Positions 39,383 through 50,790 of a stretch of DNA of 64,000 bases are shown here, piece after piece. Where the stretch lies: positions 1 to 64,000 of the forward strand of contig JAOAAJ010000073.1 in assembly GCA_026418935.1 (NCBI GenBank), read 5' to 3'. This DNA is from Caloramator sp. GTDB taxonomy: Bacteria; Bacillota; Clostridia; Clostridiales; Caloramatoraceae. Each line of letters starts with the position of its first letter. Positions within the stretch are counted from its first letter, which is position 1. A program made the position numbers and the translations under genes. The notes beneath the pieces were generated by a model. That model worked only from the letters and a program-made list of their open reading frames with translations. It ran no database searches and was not told where the DNA came from.

Positions 39383-40123
39383 ATGGCTGGTCATTCAAAA
39401 TGGGCTAATATAAAGCATAGAAAAGGTAAACAAGACGCAATAAGAGCAAAAATTTTTACAAAGTTAGGTAAAGAAATTGCTGTTGCAGTAAAGGAAGGCG
39501 GAGCAAATCCTGAAGCAAACTCAAGACTAAGGGATGCAATAGCAAAGGCAAAGGCAAACAATATGCCAATGGATAACATTGAAAGAGCAATAAAGAAGGC
39601 TTCAGGAGAATTAGGAAATGTAAACTATGAAGAGATAGTTTACGAAGGATACGGCCCAAATGGAGTTGCAGTTATTGTTCAGGCACTTACTGATAACAGA
39701 AATAGAACTGCAAGTGAAGTAAGGCATACATTTGAAAAGTATGGTGGAAACCTTGGAACAACAGGTTGTGTTTCCTTCTTATTTGAAAAGAAGGGAGTAC
39801 TTATAGTTGAAAAGAAGGATGAAATTGATGAGGATGAACTTATGATGTTGGCACTTGATTCTGGTGCAGAAGATTTTTCATCTGAGGAAGATGTTTATGA
39901 AATAATTACGTCTCCAGAGGATTTTTCAACTGTAAGAGAATCTTTAGAAAAGAATGGAATAGAATTTGCTTCTGCAGAAGTATCAATGGTACCAACAACC
40001 TATGCAAGCATAAGTGGAGAAGCAGCTGAAAAGTTTGAAAAAATGCTTGATAAACTTGAAGAAAATGATGACGTTCAAAACGTTTGGCATAATGCAGAAT
40101 TCCCAGAAGGATGGGGAGAATAA
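39383..40123 (+). CDS. YebC/PmpR family transcriptional regulator/translation factor
   Basis: [32 protein letters not shown]. Confidence 0.97.
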   Translation: MAGHSKWANIKHRKGKQDAIRAKIFTKLGKEIAVAVKEGGANPEANSRLRDAIAKAKANNMPMDNIERAIKKASGELGNVNYEEIVYEGYGPNGVAVIVQALTDNRNRTASEVRHTFEKYGGNLGTTGCVSFLFEKKGVLIVEKKDEIDEDELMMLALDSGAEDFSSEEDVYEIITSPEDFSTVRESLEKNGIEFASAEVSMVPTTYASISGEAAEKFEKMLDKLEENDDVQNVWHNAEFPEGWGE

Positions 40124-40187
40124 TTTTTGATTTATATGAATAAAATAATAGTTTAGTGGTTATAATATCCCTCTAAGGAGGGATATT

Positions 40188-40754
40188 ATGCTTTATAGAA
40201 AAGTTTACATATTTATAGCAATTATATTGATTTCTATAGCAAGTTTTTTTGCAGGTTATTTTACAATGCAAAGATATGTAGGAAAGCAGAACAAAAAGGA
40301 CAATGTTGTTGCAAAAACAGCAGTTCAACTGCCTGAACACGTTATTAATGAAAAAACAAAAATTACAAAAAAGGATATTTACACAAGGGCAGGGTATTTT
40401 GCAATTGAAGAAAACATTGTTCCTAATGACGAATTACTTGGGGCAAATAAGGAATATGCAGAAAACTATTTTAGACGACAAGGTTATAATGTTGAGTACT
40501 TTACATCAGAAAATGTTATTATCACAAAGAATATTGATAATGCTTGGCCACCAAAAGTATTTATAGCACTTGCAAACGAAGGAAAGGTATATATTTATCA
40601 AACAGATGAATACGGAAATCTACAGTTAAAGGAACCAACTGAAATAAGTATTGAAAGTTTACCTCAACAGGAACAAGAGGACTTAAAAAGAGGAATAATA
40701 AAAAGGACATATGAGGAGATGGAGGATTTTATCCTCGAAGATTTAGATTCATAG
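40188..40754 (+). CDS. BofC-like (C-terminal domain) protein
   Basis: N-terminal TM, C-terminal BofC-type domain [47 protein letters not shown]. Confidence 0.7.
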   Translation: MLYRKVYIFIAIILISIASFFAGYFTMQRYVGKQNKKDNVVAKTAVQLPEHVINEKTKITKKDIYTRAGYFAIEENIVPNDELLGANKEYAENYFRRQGYNVEYFTSENVIITKNIDNAWPPKVFIALANEGKVYIYQTDEYGNLQLKEPTEISIESLPQQEQEDLKRGIIKRTYEEMEDFILEDLDS

Positions 40755-40784
40755 GATGCAAACTCTTTGCATCCTCTTTTTTTT
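40753..40784 (+). terminator. Terminator
   Basis: AGGATGCAAA-ctc-TTTGCATCCT-CTTTTTTTT. Confidence 0.9.
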
Positions 40785-40800
40785 CTGCTATAATCAAATT

Positions 40801-40814
40801 CGAACAAATTTTCG
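40801..40814. promoter_or_regulatory. Probable LexA box upstream of ruvCAB
   Basis: CGAACAAATTTTCG, one mismatch to CGAAC-N4-GTTCG. Confidence 0.65.
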
Positions 40815-40828
40815 TACAGGAGGCTTTT

Positions 40829-41323
40829 ATGATAATATTAGGTGTAGACCCTGGAATTGCTATTGTTGGAATAGGAATAATTGAACATAAACAAAATAAG
40901 TTTAATGTTTTAGACTATAGAGCTATTACAACCACAACTAAGAATACTGTTCCTCAAAGGCTTGAAATAATATACGATGAATTAAATGAAATAATTAATA
41001 CATATAAACCAGATGCATTTGCTCTTGAGGAACTATTTTTTAACCAAAATGCCAAAACAGCAATAACTGTTGGTCAAGCAAGAGGTATAGCTGTTTTAGC
41101 AGCTCAAAAGAGTAAAATACCAATTTATGAATATACTCCTCTTCAAGTAAAGCAAGCAGTTGTAGGATATGGACGAGCTGATAAAAAACAGATACAGCAA
41201 ATGGTTAAGGTTTTATTAAATTTAAAGGAAATACCAAAACCTGATGATGTTGCAGATGCACTTGCTATTGCAATATGTCATGCTCACACAAATAATACGA
41301 GTAATTTTTTTATGATGAGATGA
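40829..41323 (+). CDS. ruvC: Crossover junction endodeoxyribonuclease RuvC
   Basis: [41 protein letters not shown]. Confidence 0.97.
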   Translation: MIILGVDPGIAIVGIGIIEHKQNKFNVLDYRAITTTTKNTVPQRLEIIYDELNEIINTYKPDAFALEELFFNQNAKTAITVGQARGIAVLAAQKSKIPIYEYTPLQVKQAVVGYGRADKKQIQQMVKVLLNLKEIPKPDDVADALAIAICHAHTNNTSNFFMMR

Positions 41324-41333
41324 GGTGAAATAT

Positions 41334-41933
41334 ATGATATACTACATTAAGGGAATAGTAGATGAAATACTTGATGATGGTGTAGTTTTAGAATGTAATG
41401 ATATTGGATATAAGATTTGTATGACCCATAGAGATATTCAAAAACTACAAAATCAAATAGATAAAGTAAAAATATATACATATCAGCAAATAAAAGAGGA
41501 TGAAAATGTACTGTATGGTTTTTTAAATAAAGAAGAGTTAAATATATTTAAGATGTTGATTTCTATATCAGGCGTAGGACCAAAGGCTGCGGTTTCAATT
41601 TTATCAACGGTGACAGCTTCGGATTTTATATTGGCGGTTGTTACTAATAATGAAAAGATGATTGTTAAAGCACAGGGAGTAGGAAAGAAAACTGCACAAA
41701 GAATAATATTAGAACTTAAGGATAAGTTTAAGGATGTAGATTTAACACAAAGAGAACAGGATGAAGAACTTATTAATATTAATGGTTTAGATGAAAATGA
41801 GGCAATTGGTGCTCTTATGGCATTAGGATATTCAAGAAAAGAAGCTTTCTATGCAGTATCAAAGGTATTAAGTCAAGCAGATTCATTAGAGGATATAATA
41901 AAGCTTTCACTTAAGGTATTAATGAAAGGTTAG
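41334..41933 (+). CDS. ruvA: Holliday junction helicase subunit RuvA
   Basis: GVGPKAAVSILS; GVGKKTAQRIILELKDK; position after ruvC. Confidence 0.96.
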   Translation: MIYYIKGIVDEILDDGVVLECNDIGYKICMTHRDIQKLQNQIDKVKIYTYQQIKEDENVLYGFLNKEELNIFKMLISISGVGPKAAVSILSTVTASDFILAVVTNNEKMIVKAQGVGKKTAQRIILELKDKFKDVDLTQREQDEELININGLDENEAIGALMALGYSRKEAFYAVSKVLSQADSLEDIIKLSLKVLMKG

Positions 41934-41943
41934 GTGAATAAAT

Positions 41944-42945
41944 TTGGAGGATAGAATAGTAGCTTCAAATCTAAAATATGAAGACATAGATATAGAGGGA
42001 AGCTTAAGACCTAAAACATTAAGTGAGTATATAGGACAAAGTGAGGTAAAAGAAAAGCTTGACATTTTTATTAAGGCAGCTAAAAATAGAAGAGAATCAT
42101 TGGACCATGTATTATTATATGGACCTCCAGGTCTTGGTAAAACAACCCTTGCAGCTATAATAGCAAATGAGATGGGAGCAGGCCTTAGAATTACATCAGG
42201 ACCTGCAATTGAAAAGGCAGGAGATTTAGCAGCTATTCTTACAAATTTAGGTGAGAATGATGTACTGTTTATTGATGAAATACATAGAATTAATAGAAGT
42301 GTTGAAGAGATATTATATCCTGCTATGGAGGATTTTGCCCTTGATATTATAATAGGAAAGGGACCAAGTGCACGTTCAATTAGAATTGATTTGCCAAGAT
42401 TTACATTAATAGGTGCAACTACAAGGGCAGGAATGTTGACATCACCCTTAAGAGATAGATTTGGTGTAATTTGTAGGCTTGAATATTATAACGTAAAGGA
42501 TTTAACTCAGATTATAATGCGTTCTTCAAAAATACTTAAGACTGAAATAACATTAGAGGGAGCAACAGAAATAGCAAAAAGGTCAAGAGGTACACCAAGA
42601 ATTGCAAACAGATTATTAAAAAGGGTTAGAGATTTTGCAGAGGTTAAAGGTGATGGTATTATAGACTATGATATTGCAGTAAAGGCATTAGATTTATTAG
42701 ATGTAGATGCATTAGGGTTAGATAATTTAGATAGAAAGATACTGCTTACAATAATAAATAAATTTGGAGGAGGACCTGTTGGCCTTGATACATTATCCTA
42801 TTGCATAGGAGAATCAAGTGATACAATTGAGGACGTATATGAACCTTATCTTTTACAGATTGGATTTATAAGTAGAACTCCAAGGGGAAGAATAGCAACA
42901 GAAGCAGCATATAAACATTTAAATATACAAAAAAACAATGAATAA
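41944..42945 (+). CDS. ruvB: Holliday junction helicase subunit RuvB
   Basis: [39 protein letters not shown] start. Confidence 0.98.
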   Translation: MEDRIVASNLKYEDIDIEGSLRPKTLSEYIGQSEVKEKLDIFIKAAKNRRESLDHVLLYGPPGLGKTTLAAIIANEMGAGLRITSGPAIEKAGDLAAILTNLGENDVLFIDEIHRINRSVEEILYPAMEDFALDIIIGKGPSARSIRIDLPRFTLIGATTRAGMLTSPLRDRFGVICRLEYYNVKDLTQIIMRSSKILKTEITLEGATEIAKRSRGTPRIANRLLKRVRDFAEVKGDGIIDYDIAVKALDLLDVDALGLDNLDRKILLTIINKFGGGPVGLDTLSYCIGESSDTIEDVYEPYLLQIGFISRTPRGRIATEAAYKHLNIQKNNE

Positions 42946-42986
42946 TTATTGTTACAATTACTAACTTTATATTTAGAGGTGATTAA

Positions 42987-45159
<2,173 letters not shown>

Positions 45160-45170
45160 TCATAAATAAT

Positions 45171-45207
45171 TAAACCACCCTCATATAATTAATATGGGGG
45201 TGGTTTA
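45171..45207 (+). promoter_or_regulatory. Hairpin sequestering the SD of the downstream gene
   Basis: TAAACCACCCTCATA-taattaa-TATGGGGGTGGTTTA directly abutting ATG at 45208. Confidence 0.55.
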
Positions 45208-45597
45208 ATGTCAAAGCAGGATGTTAAAGAAAATATACCAATAATCTATTTAAAATCAATTATAAGAGGAATAATATTATCAATTGTTTTACTTTTAATT
45301 ACAGCTATAGTATTCCATTATTCTAATTTAGATCCAAAACATATAGATACAGTAACATTTATAATAACAGTACTTAGTATTGTATATGCATCTTTATATG
45401 GTTGTTTTAAAATTAAAACAAAGGGATATCTACATGGTGGAGTAATAGGAGTACTTTATATGGTTGTTGTTGGAATGGTATCCTTGTTTGTACAAAAGGG
45501 TAATATTCATTTTAGAGGATTAATCATTATGCTCATTATGTCATTGGCTATAGGTATTTTCTCAGGACTTATAGGAATTATATTGGCAGACAAATAA
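45208..45597 (+). CDS. TIGR04086-like four-TM membrane protein
   Basis: Hydrophobic 129 aa; YLKSIIRGIILSIVLLLI...YASLYGCFKIKTKGYLHGGVIGVLY; adjacent to SCIFF locus. Confidence 0.78.
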   Translation: MSKQDVKENIPIIYLKSIIRGIILSIVLLLITAIVFHYSNLDPKHIDTVTFIITVLSIVYASLYGCFKIKTKGYLHGGVIGVLYMVVVGMVSLFVQKGNIHFRGLIIMLIMSLAIGIFSGLIGIILADK

Positions 45598-45724
45598 AAA
45601 GAAAAATTGTCATAGCTAAGTTAATATTAACATTTTATGCACAAAATACTTTTTACTCTTGAGTATAGACATTTGTTATGTTATAATCATAAAAGTGTAA
45701 AGCATAAAAAAAGGAGGAGTAGAC

Positions 45725-45865
45725 ATGAAGCATATAAAGACAATAAACATGGGTGCTCTTAAGAACAGCATAGCAAAACCAGGATGCAAAGAGTGTGCAA
45801 ACTCATGCCAATCAGCTTGTAAAACTTCTTGTACAGTTGCAAATCTTGAATGCGAGAATAGATAA
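45725..45865 (+). CDS. scfA: SCIFF (six-cysteine) RiPP precursor peptide, 46 aa
   Basis: MKHIKTINMGALKNSIAKPGCKECANSCQSACKTSCTVANLECENR; SD AAGGAGGAG; absent from ORF track due to size; followed by maturase. Confidence 0.95.
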   Translation: MKHIKTINMGALKNSIAKPGCKECANSCQSACKTSCTVANLECENR

Positions 45866-45872
45866 TCTATGG

Positions 45873-45896
45873 CAGTAACTTATGTTACTGCTTTTT
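45873..45896 (+). terminator. Intergenic hairpin between SCIFF precursor and maturase
   Basis: GCAGTAAC-ttat-GTTACTGC-TTTTT. Confidence 0.75.
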
Positions 45897-45923
45897 AACT
45901 ATAATATAAGGAGGAAAAAAACG

Positions 45924-47282
45924 TTGAAATTACACAAATTTAAACAAATGGAAATGAACATAGTAATAGACGTAAATAGTGGAGCAATTCATGTTGTTGA
46001 TGATATAGTGTATGATGTTTTAGATTATTATAAATTTAAAAACTTAGATGAAATTGTTTCAGATTTTAAAAATAGATATACTGAAGAACAAATAAAAGAA
46101 GCATACGATGAAATAAAGCAGTTAGAGGAAGAAGGTCTTCTTTATACATATGATCCATATAAAAATATAGTATTAAATGATAATGGACCATCATATATAA
46201 AGGCTATGTGTTTAAATATAGCACACGATTGTAACCTAAAATGTAAATACTGCTTTGCTTCAGAGGGGGATTATAAGGGTGAAAGAAAGCTTATGTCTCC
46301 TGAAGTAGGTAAGAGAGCAGTAGATTTTGTTATAGAAAACGCTGGTCCAAGAAAAAACGTTGAGATTGACCTATTTGGTGGAGAACCATTGATGAATTTT
46401 AAAACTGTTAAAGAAATTGTAGAATATGCAAGAAAAAGAGAAAAAGAAACAGGAAAAAATATAAGATTTACAATAACAACAAACGCTACATTACTTAATG
46501 ATGAAATAATGGAATTTATTGATGAAAATATGGGAAATGTAGTTTTAAGCATAGATGGAAGAAAAGAAGTTAATGATAAAATTAGAATAAGATATGATGG
46601 TACTGGTACCTTTGATGATATATTACCTAAAATAAAGACAATGGTAGAAAAAAGAAAAGACGGCAAACAATATTATGTGAGAGGAACATTTACAAGAGAA
46701 AACCTTGATTTTTATAATGATGTTATGATGTTAGCAGATGAAGGCTTTAAGGAAATATCAATTGAACCTGTTGTTCTTGAAGACAAGCATCCCCTTTCAT
46801 TAAGAGAAGAGGATTTAGATACAATATTTGAACAATATGATAAATTAGCAGAAGAAATAGTCAATAGGCAAAAACAAGGCAAAGGATTTAAATTTTATCA
46901 TTTCAATATAGATGTTAACGGAGGACCTTGTGTATATAAAAGGATATCAGGCTGTGGCGCAGGATATGAATATGTTGCTGTAACTCCAGATGGAGATATA
47001 TATCCTTGCCATCAATTTGTTGGAAATGAAGAATTTAAATTAGGAAATGTATTTGATGGTTTATCAAATTATGAACTTATAAAAACCTTTAAAAATGGAC
47101 ATATATATAATAAGCCAAAATGTATGGAATGTTGGGCAAGATTCTATTGTTCAGGAGGATGCCAAGCTAATAACTACAGCTTTAATAAAGATATACACAT
47201 ACCATATGAACTTGGATGTCAAATGATGAAAAAGAGGGTTGAGTGTGCAATAGCTATAAAGGCTAAACTTATGGAGGAATAA
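45924..47282 (+). CDS. scfB: SCIFF radical SAM maturase (SPASM)
   Basis: CNLKCKYCFASEG radical SAM motif; GCGAGYEYVAVTPDGDIYPCHQFVG and CMECWARFYCSGGC auxiliary cluster motifs; TTG start after AAGGAGG. Confidence 0.95.
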   Translation: MKLHKFKQMEMNIVIDVNSGAIHVVDDIVYDVLDYYKFKNLDEIVSDFKNRYTEEQIKEAYDEIKQLEEEGLLYTYDPYKNIVLNDNGPSYIKAMCLNIAHDCNLKCKYCFASEGDYKGERKLMSPEVGKRAVDFVIENAGPRKNVEIDLFGGEPLMNFKTVKEIVEYARKREKETGKNIRFTITTNATLLNDEIMEFIDENMGNVVLSIDGRKEVNDKIRIRYDGTGTFDDILPKIKTMVEKRKDGKQYYVRGTFTRENLDFYNDVMMLADEGFKEISIEPVVLEDKHPLSLREEDLDTIFEQYDKLAEEIVNRQKQGKGFKFYHFNIDVNGGPCVYKRISGCGAGYEYVAVTPDGDIYPCHQFVGNEEFKLGNVFDGLSNYELIKTFKNGHIYNKPKCMECWARFYCSGGCQANNYSFNKDIHIPYELGCQMMKKRVECAIAIKAKLMEE

Positions 47283-47284
47283 AT

Positions 47285-47785
47285 ATGATAAGAAACTATT
47301 TTGAAAAACTTCCTAAAATTGCACAGGATGTATTTGTTGCTGAATCAGCAGATATTATAGGTGACGTAGAAGTAAAAGAAGGAAGTAGTATATGGTATAG
47401 AGCAGTTTTGAGAGGAGATATAAATAAAATTTCTGTTGGTAAATGTGTTAATATACAGGATGGTTGTGTTTTACACTCTGATAAAAATGCTCCAACAATA
47501 ATTGGGGATTTTGTTACAATAGGACATAATGCAATAGTTCATGGTGCACAGGTTAAGGATAGATGCCTTATTGGAATGGGGGCTGTTATATTAAATGGAG
47601 CAGTTATAGGAGAAGATTCAATAGTAGCAGCAGGTTCTGTAGTTACACAGGGAAAAGAAATGCCTCCAAAAAGCTTGATAATGGGGACCCCAGCAAAGGT
47701 TATAAGACAGCTTACAGATGAAGAAGTTGATCATATAAAGCAGTCAGCGATGAATTATTTGAGCCTTGCTCGAGATTACAAATAA
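47285..47785 (+). CDS. Gamma carbonic anhydrase family protein
   Basis: Left-handed beta-helix; RAVLRGDINKISVGKCVNIQDGCVLH; IGHNAIVHGAQVKDRCLIGMGA. Confidence 0.95.
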   Translation: MIRNYFEKLPKIAQDVFVAESADIIGDVEVKEGSSIWYRAVLRGDINKISVGKCVNIQDGCVLHSDKNAPTIIGDFVTIGHNAIVHGAQVKDRCLIGMGAVILNGAVIGEDSIVAAGSVVTQGKEMPPKSLIMGTPAKVIRQLTDEEVDHIKQSAMNYLSLARDYK

Positions 47786-47889
47786 GTAAATAGGGGGCCT
47801 GTCCCCTTTTTTATATATTGTTAAAATCTTTTTACTAAAATTAGCAGGAATTTTAAAGTAAGTGTAGAATAAATATAAGAGGTGGAGTT

Positions 47890-48549
47890 ATGGTTACATT
47901 AAAGGATGTAAAAAATAATGAAGAAGTAAGAGCTTATATGGAACAGGGTGATAAATTTTTAGGATCAATGGGATTTACTGAACACAGCTTAAGACATGCA
48001 ACCATAGTATCTAATATTGCTTCTAATATCTTAAGAAATTTAGGATATTCTGATAGAGAAGTTGAACTTACAGCAATTGCAGGTTTTTTACACGATATTG
48101 GAAATGTTGTGAGTAGACATGACCATGGACAGACTGGTGCAATACTTGCAATGAGAATATTAAAGGAAATGGGAATGGAATACAATGAAATTGCATATAT
48201 TGCTTCAGCAATAGGTAATCACGAAGAAGAGTATGGTCATCCTGTAAATGATATTGCGGCTGCACTTATTATAGCAGATAAAACAGATGTACATAGAGGG
48301 AGGGTGAGAAACAAGGAATTTGCAACATTTGATATACACGACAGAGTTAACTATGCAGCAGAAAAGTCAGAAGTAGAAATTATTAAAGATGAAAGGATTA
48401 TAAGATTGAATCTTAAAATAAATATAGAAATCTGTCCAGTGATGGAATACTTTGAAATCTTTTTAGCAAGAATGATGATGTGTAGAAAGGCTGCTGCATT
48501 TTTAAACACAAACTTTCAACTTGTAATTAACGATGCACGATTGTTGTAA
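47890..48549 (+). CDS. HD domain-containing phosphohydrolase
   Basis: GFTEHSLRHA...GFLHDIGNVVSRHDHG...GNHEEEYG. Confidence 0.92.
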   Translation: MVTLKDVKNNEEVRAYMEQGDKFLGSMGFTEHSLRHATIVSNIASNILRNLGYSDREVELTAIAGFLHDIGNVVSRHDHGQTGAILAMRILKEMGMEYNEIAYIASAIGNHEEEYGHPVNDIAAALIIADKTDVHRGRVRNKEFATFDIHDRVNYAAEKSEVEIIKDERIIRLNLKINIEICPVMEYFEIFLARMMMCRKAAAFLNTNFQLVINDARLL

Positions 48550-48568
48550 TCTGAAAGGGGGATTTTAA

Positions 48569-49807
48569 ATGCAAGTTAAGACAAAAAGCAGATTAAAGTT
48601 TTTAATTTCAACTGTATTAATAGTTCTTTTTGCCTACATACTATCATCTGGACTTATAGTAGGTGATTACAAGATAAGTTCAATTGGAGAAATAACAAAA
48701 TTAGGACTTGACCTTAAAGGTGGAGTTTACATTGAAGAGGAAATAAAGGGAGATAATGTTTCAAAGGAAACAATAGAGAGAACAAAACAACTTATAGAAC
48801 TAAGAGTTAATGCATTAGGTGTAAATGAATCAGTTGTTACTGTTACTCAACAAAACAGAATAAGAATAGAAATTCCAGGTGTTTATGATGCAGAAAATGC
48901 ACTTAAACAAATAGGAAAAACTGGAAAACTAACTTTTAGAGGACCTAACAATGATGTTGTTATAACAGGTGAAGATATAAAGGATGCTACAGTTGGAGTT
49001 AATCAACAAACAAACCAACCAGTTGTTCAGTTAAAGTTAAATGAAGCTGGAACTAAGAAGTTTGCTGAAGCAACTCAAAAATATGTAGGTCAAGTTATAT
49101 CAATATATATGGATGAAGAACGTGTATCAGCACCAGTTGTAAAAAGTGTTATAACAACTGGAGAGGCTATAATAGAAGGAAGTAAGGACATAGAAGAAGC
49201 AAAGAGACTTGCAGGCATTATAAAATCAGGTGCACTTCCTGTAGAATTAGTTCCTGCAACAGTTAAAACAATAGGGCCTTCACTTGGTGCAGATGCCATT
49301 CCAACAAGTAAAAAAGCTGCTATAATTGGTATAGCATTAGTAATGCTATTTATGGCTATATACTATAGAATTCCAGGAATTATAGCTGACCTTGCACTTA
49401 CAGTTTATATAATGCTTACAATGCTTATTTTTACAACAGTGTTAAAGGGAACGCTTACACTACCTGGTATTGCAGGTTTACTATTATCAATAGGTATGGC
49501 TGTTGACGCCAATGTTTTAATATTTGAAAGAATAAAGGAAGAATTAAAACTTGGAAAATCACTAAGAACTGCAGTGGATGCAGGTTTTAGCAGAGCATTA
49601 CCATCAATACTTGATTCAAATATTACTACAATCATTGCAGGATTAGTTCTAATGTGGCTTGGTTCAGGTCAAGTTAAAGGTTTTGCCCTTACCCTTGTAA
49701 CAGGTGTTATATGTTCAATGTTTACAGCAATTACTGTAACAAAGTTCCTATTGAAAAACTTTGTTAATTCCAATTGGATTGACAACAAAAAAATGTATGG
49801 AGCGTAA
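48569..49807 (+). CDS. secD: Protein translocase subunit SecD
   Basis: LGLDLKGGVYIEEE; SIGMAVDANVLIFERIKEEL. Confidence 0.97.
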   Translation: MQVKTKSRLKFLISTVLIVLFAYILSSGLIVGDYKISSIGEITKLGLDLKGGVYIEEEIKGDNVSKETIERTKQLIELRVNALGVNESVVTVTQQNRIRIEIPGVYDAENALKQIGKTGKLTFRGPNNDVVITGEDIKDATVGVNQQTNQPVVQLKLNEAGTKKFAEATQKYVGQVISIYMDEERVSAPVVKSVITTGEAIIEGSKDIEEAKRLAGIIKSGALPVELVPATVKTIGPSLGADAIPTSKKAAIIGIALVMLFMAIYYRIPGIIADLALTVYIMLTMLIFTTVLKGTLTLPGIAGLLLSIGMAVDANVLIFERIKEELKLGKSLRTAVDAGFSRALPSILDSNITTIIAGLVLMWLGSGQVKGFALTLVTGVICSMFTAITVTKFLLKNFVNSNWIDNKKMYGA

Positions 49808-49821
49808 GGGGAGGGATTTAA

Positions 49822-50685
49822 ATGTTAAAAGTAATTGAAAGAACTAAAATATGGTTTTCTATATCACTTTCAATAATAATTGTTGGAATGTTGATGTGGA
49901 CCTTTAAGGGGTTAAATTTAGGAATAGATTTTAAAGGTGGAACCGTAGTTACTATTAAAATGGACAAAGAACCAGACAATAGTGCATTAGAGGAAATAAG
50001 AAAAATATCAGCAAAATATGATTCATCAGCACAAGTACAAAAGGTTGGAACTGATGAGGTTACTATAAGAGGAAATGCTATATCTGATGAACAAATTCCT
50101 AAGCTATATAAAGAAATAAAGGACAAATTTAATTTAAAGGAAGAGAAACCAAGATATACAGATAGAATTGGACCATCAATAGGTAAAGAATTAAGAAGAA
50201 ATGCTATCTATTCATCATTAGTTGCAGTTGCATTAATGCTAATTTATATTTCATTAAGATTTGAGTTTAAGTTTGGTGTAGCTGCAGTAATTGCATTAGT
50301 ACACGACGTTTTAATAACAATAGCTGTTTATGTGTTTTTACAAATTCCTGTAAATAGTAGTTTTGTGGCTGCTATCCTTACTGTTTTAGGTTATTCAATA
50401 AACGATACAATTGTTGTTTTTGATAGAATAAGAGAAAATAGCAAAAAGGGTATATTCAATAACAGAAAAGAACTTGTTAATGGTAGTGTAACTCAAACAC
50501 TTACAAGATCAATAAACACAGTTTTAACAACATTGTTTACAATAACAGCTCTTTATATATTTGGAGTATCTTCTATTAAGGAATTTGCACTACCACTTAT
50601 TGTAGGTATATTAAGTGGTACATATTCATCAATATTCATAGCAAGCCCAATTTGGTATGTATGGACTGAAAAGAAGATGGCATAA
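49822..50685 (+). CDS. secF: Protein translocase subunit SecF
   Basis: GLNLGIDFKGGTVV; VLGYSINDTIVVFDRIREN. Confidence 0.97.
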   Translation: MLKVIERTKIWFSISLSIIIVGMLMWTFKGLNLGIDFKGGTVVTIKMDKEPDNSALEEIRKISAKYDSSAQVQKVGTDEVTIRGNAISDEQIPKLYKEIKDKFNLKEEKPRYTDRIGPSIGKELRRNAIYSSLVAVALMLIYISLRFEFKFGVAAVIALVHDVLITIAVYVFLQIPVNSSFVAAILTVLGYSINDTIVVFDRIRENSKKGIFNNRKELVNGSVTQTLTRSINTVLTTLFTITALYIFGVSSIKEFALPLIVGILSGTYSSIFIASPIWYVWTEKKMA

Positions 50686-50716
50686 AAAATAGTCAGGTTA
50701 ATCCTGACTATTTTTT
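50684..50716 (+). terminator. Terminator after secF
   Basis: AAAAAATAGTCAGG-ttaat-CCTGACTATTTTTT. Confidence 0.9.
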
Positions 50717-50790
50717 CTTTTCCCCATTGAAATAGTTTAATAACTAATTTATAATATATATGTTTCAACTATAATGAGGGGAAAAGTGCT

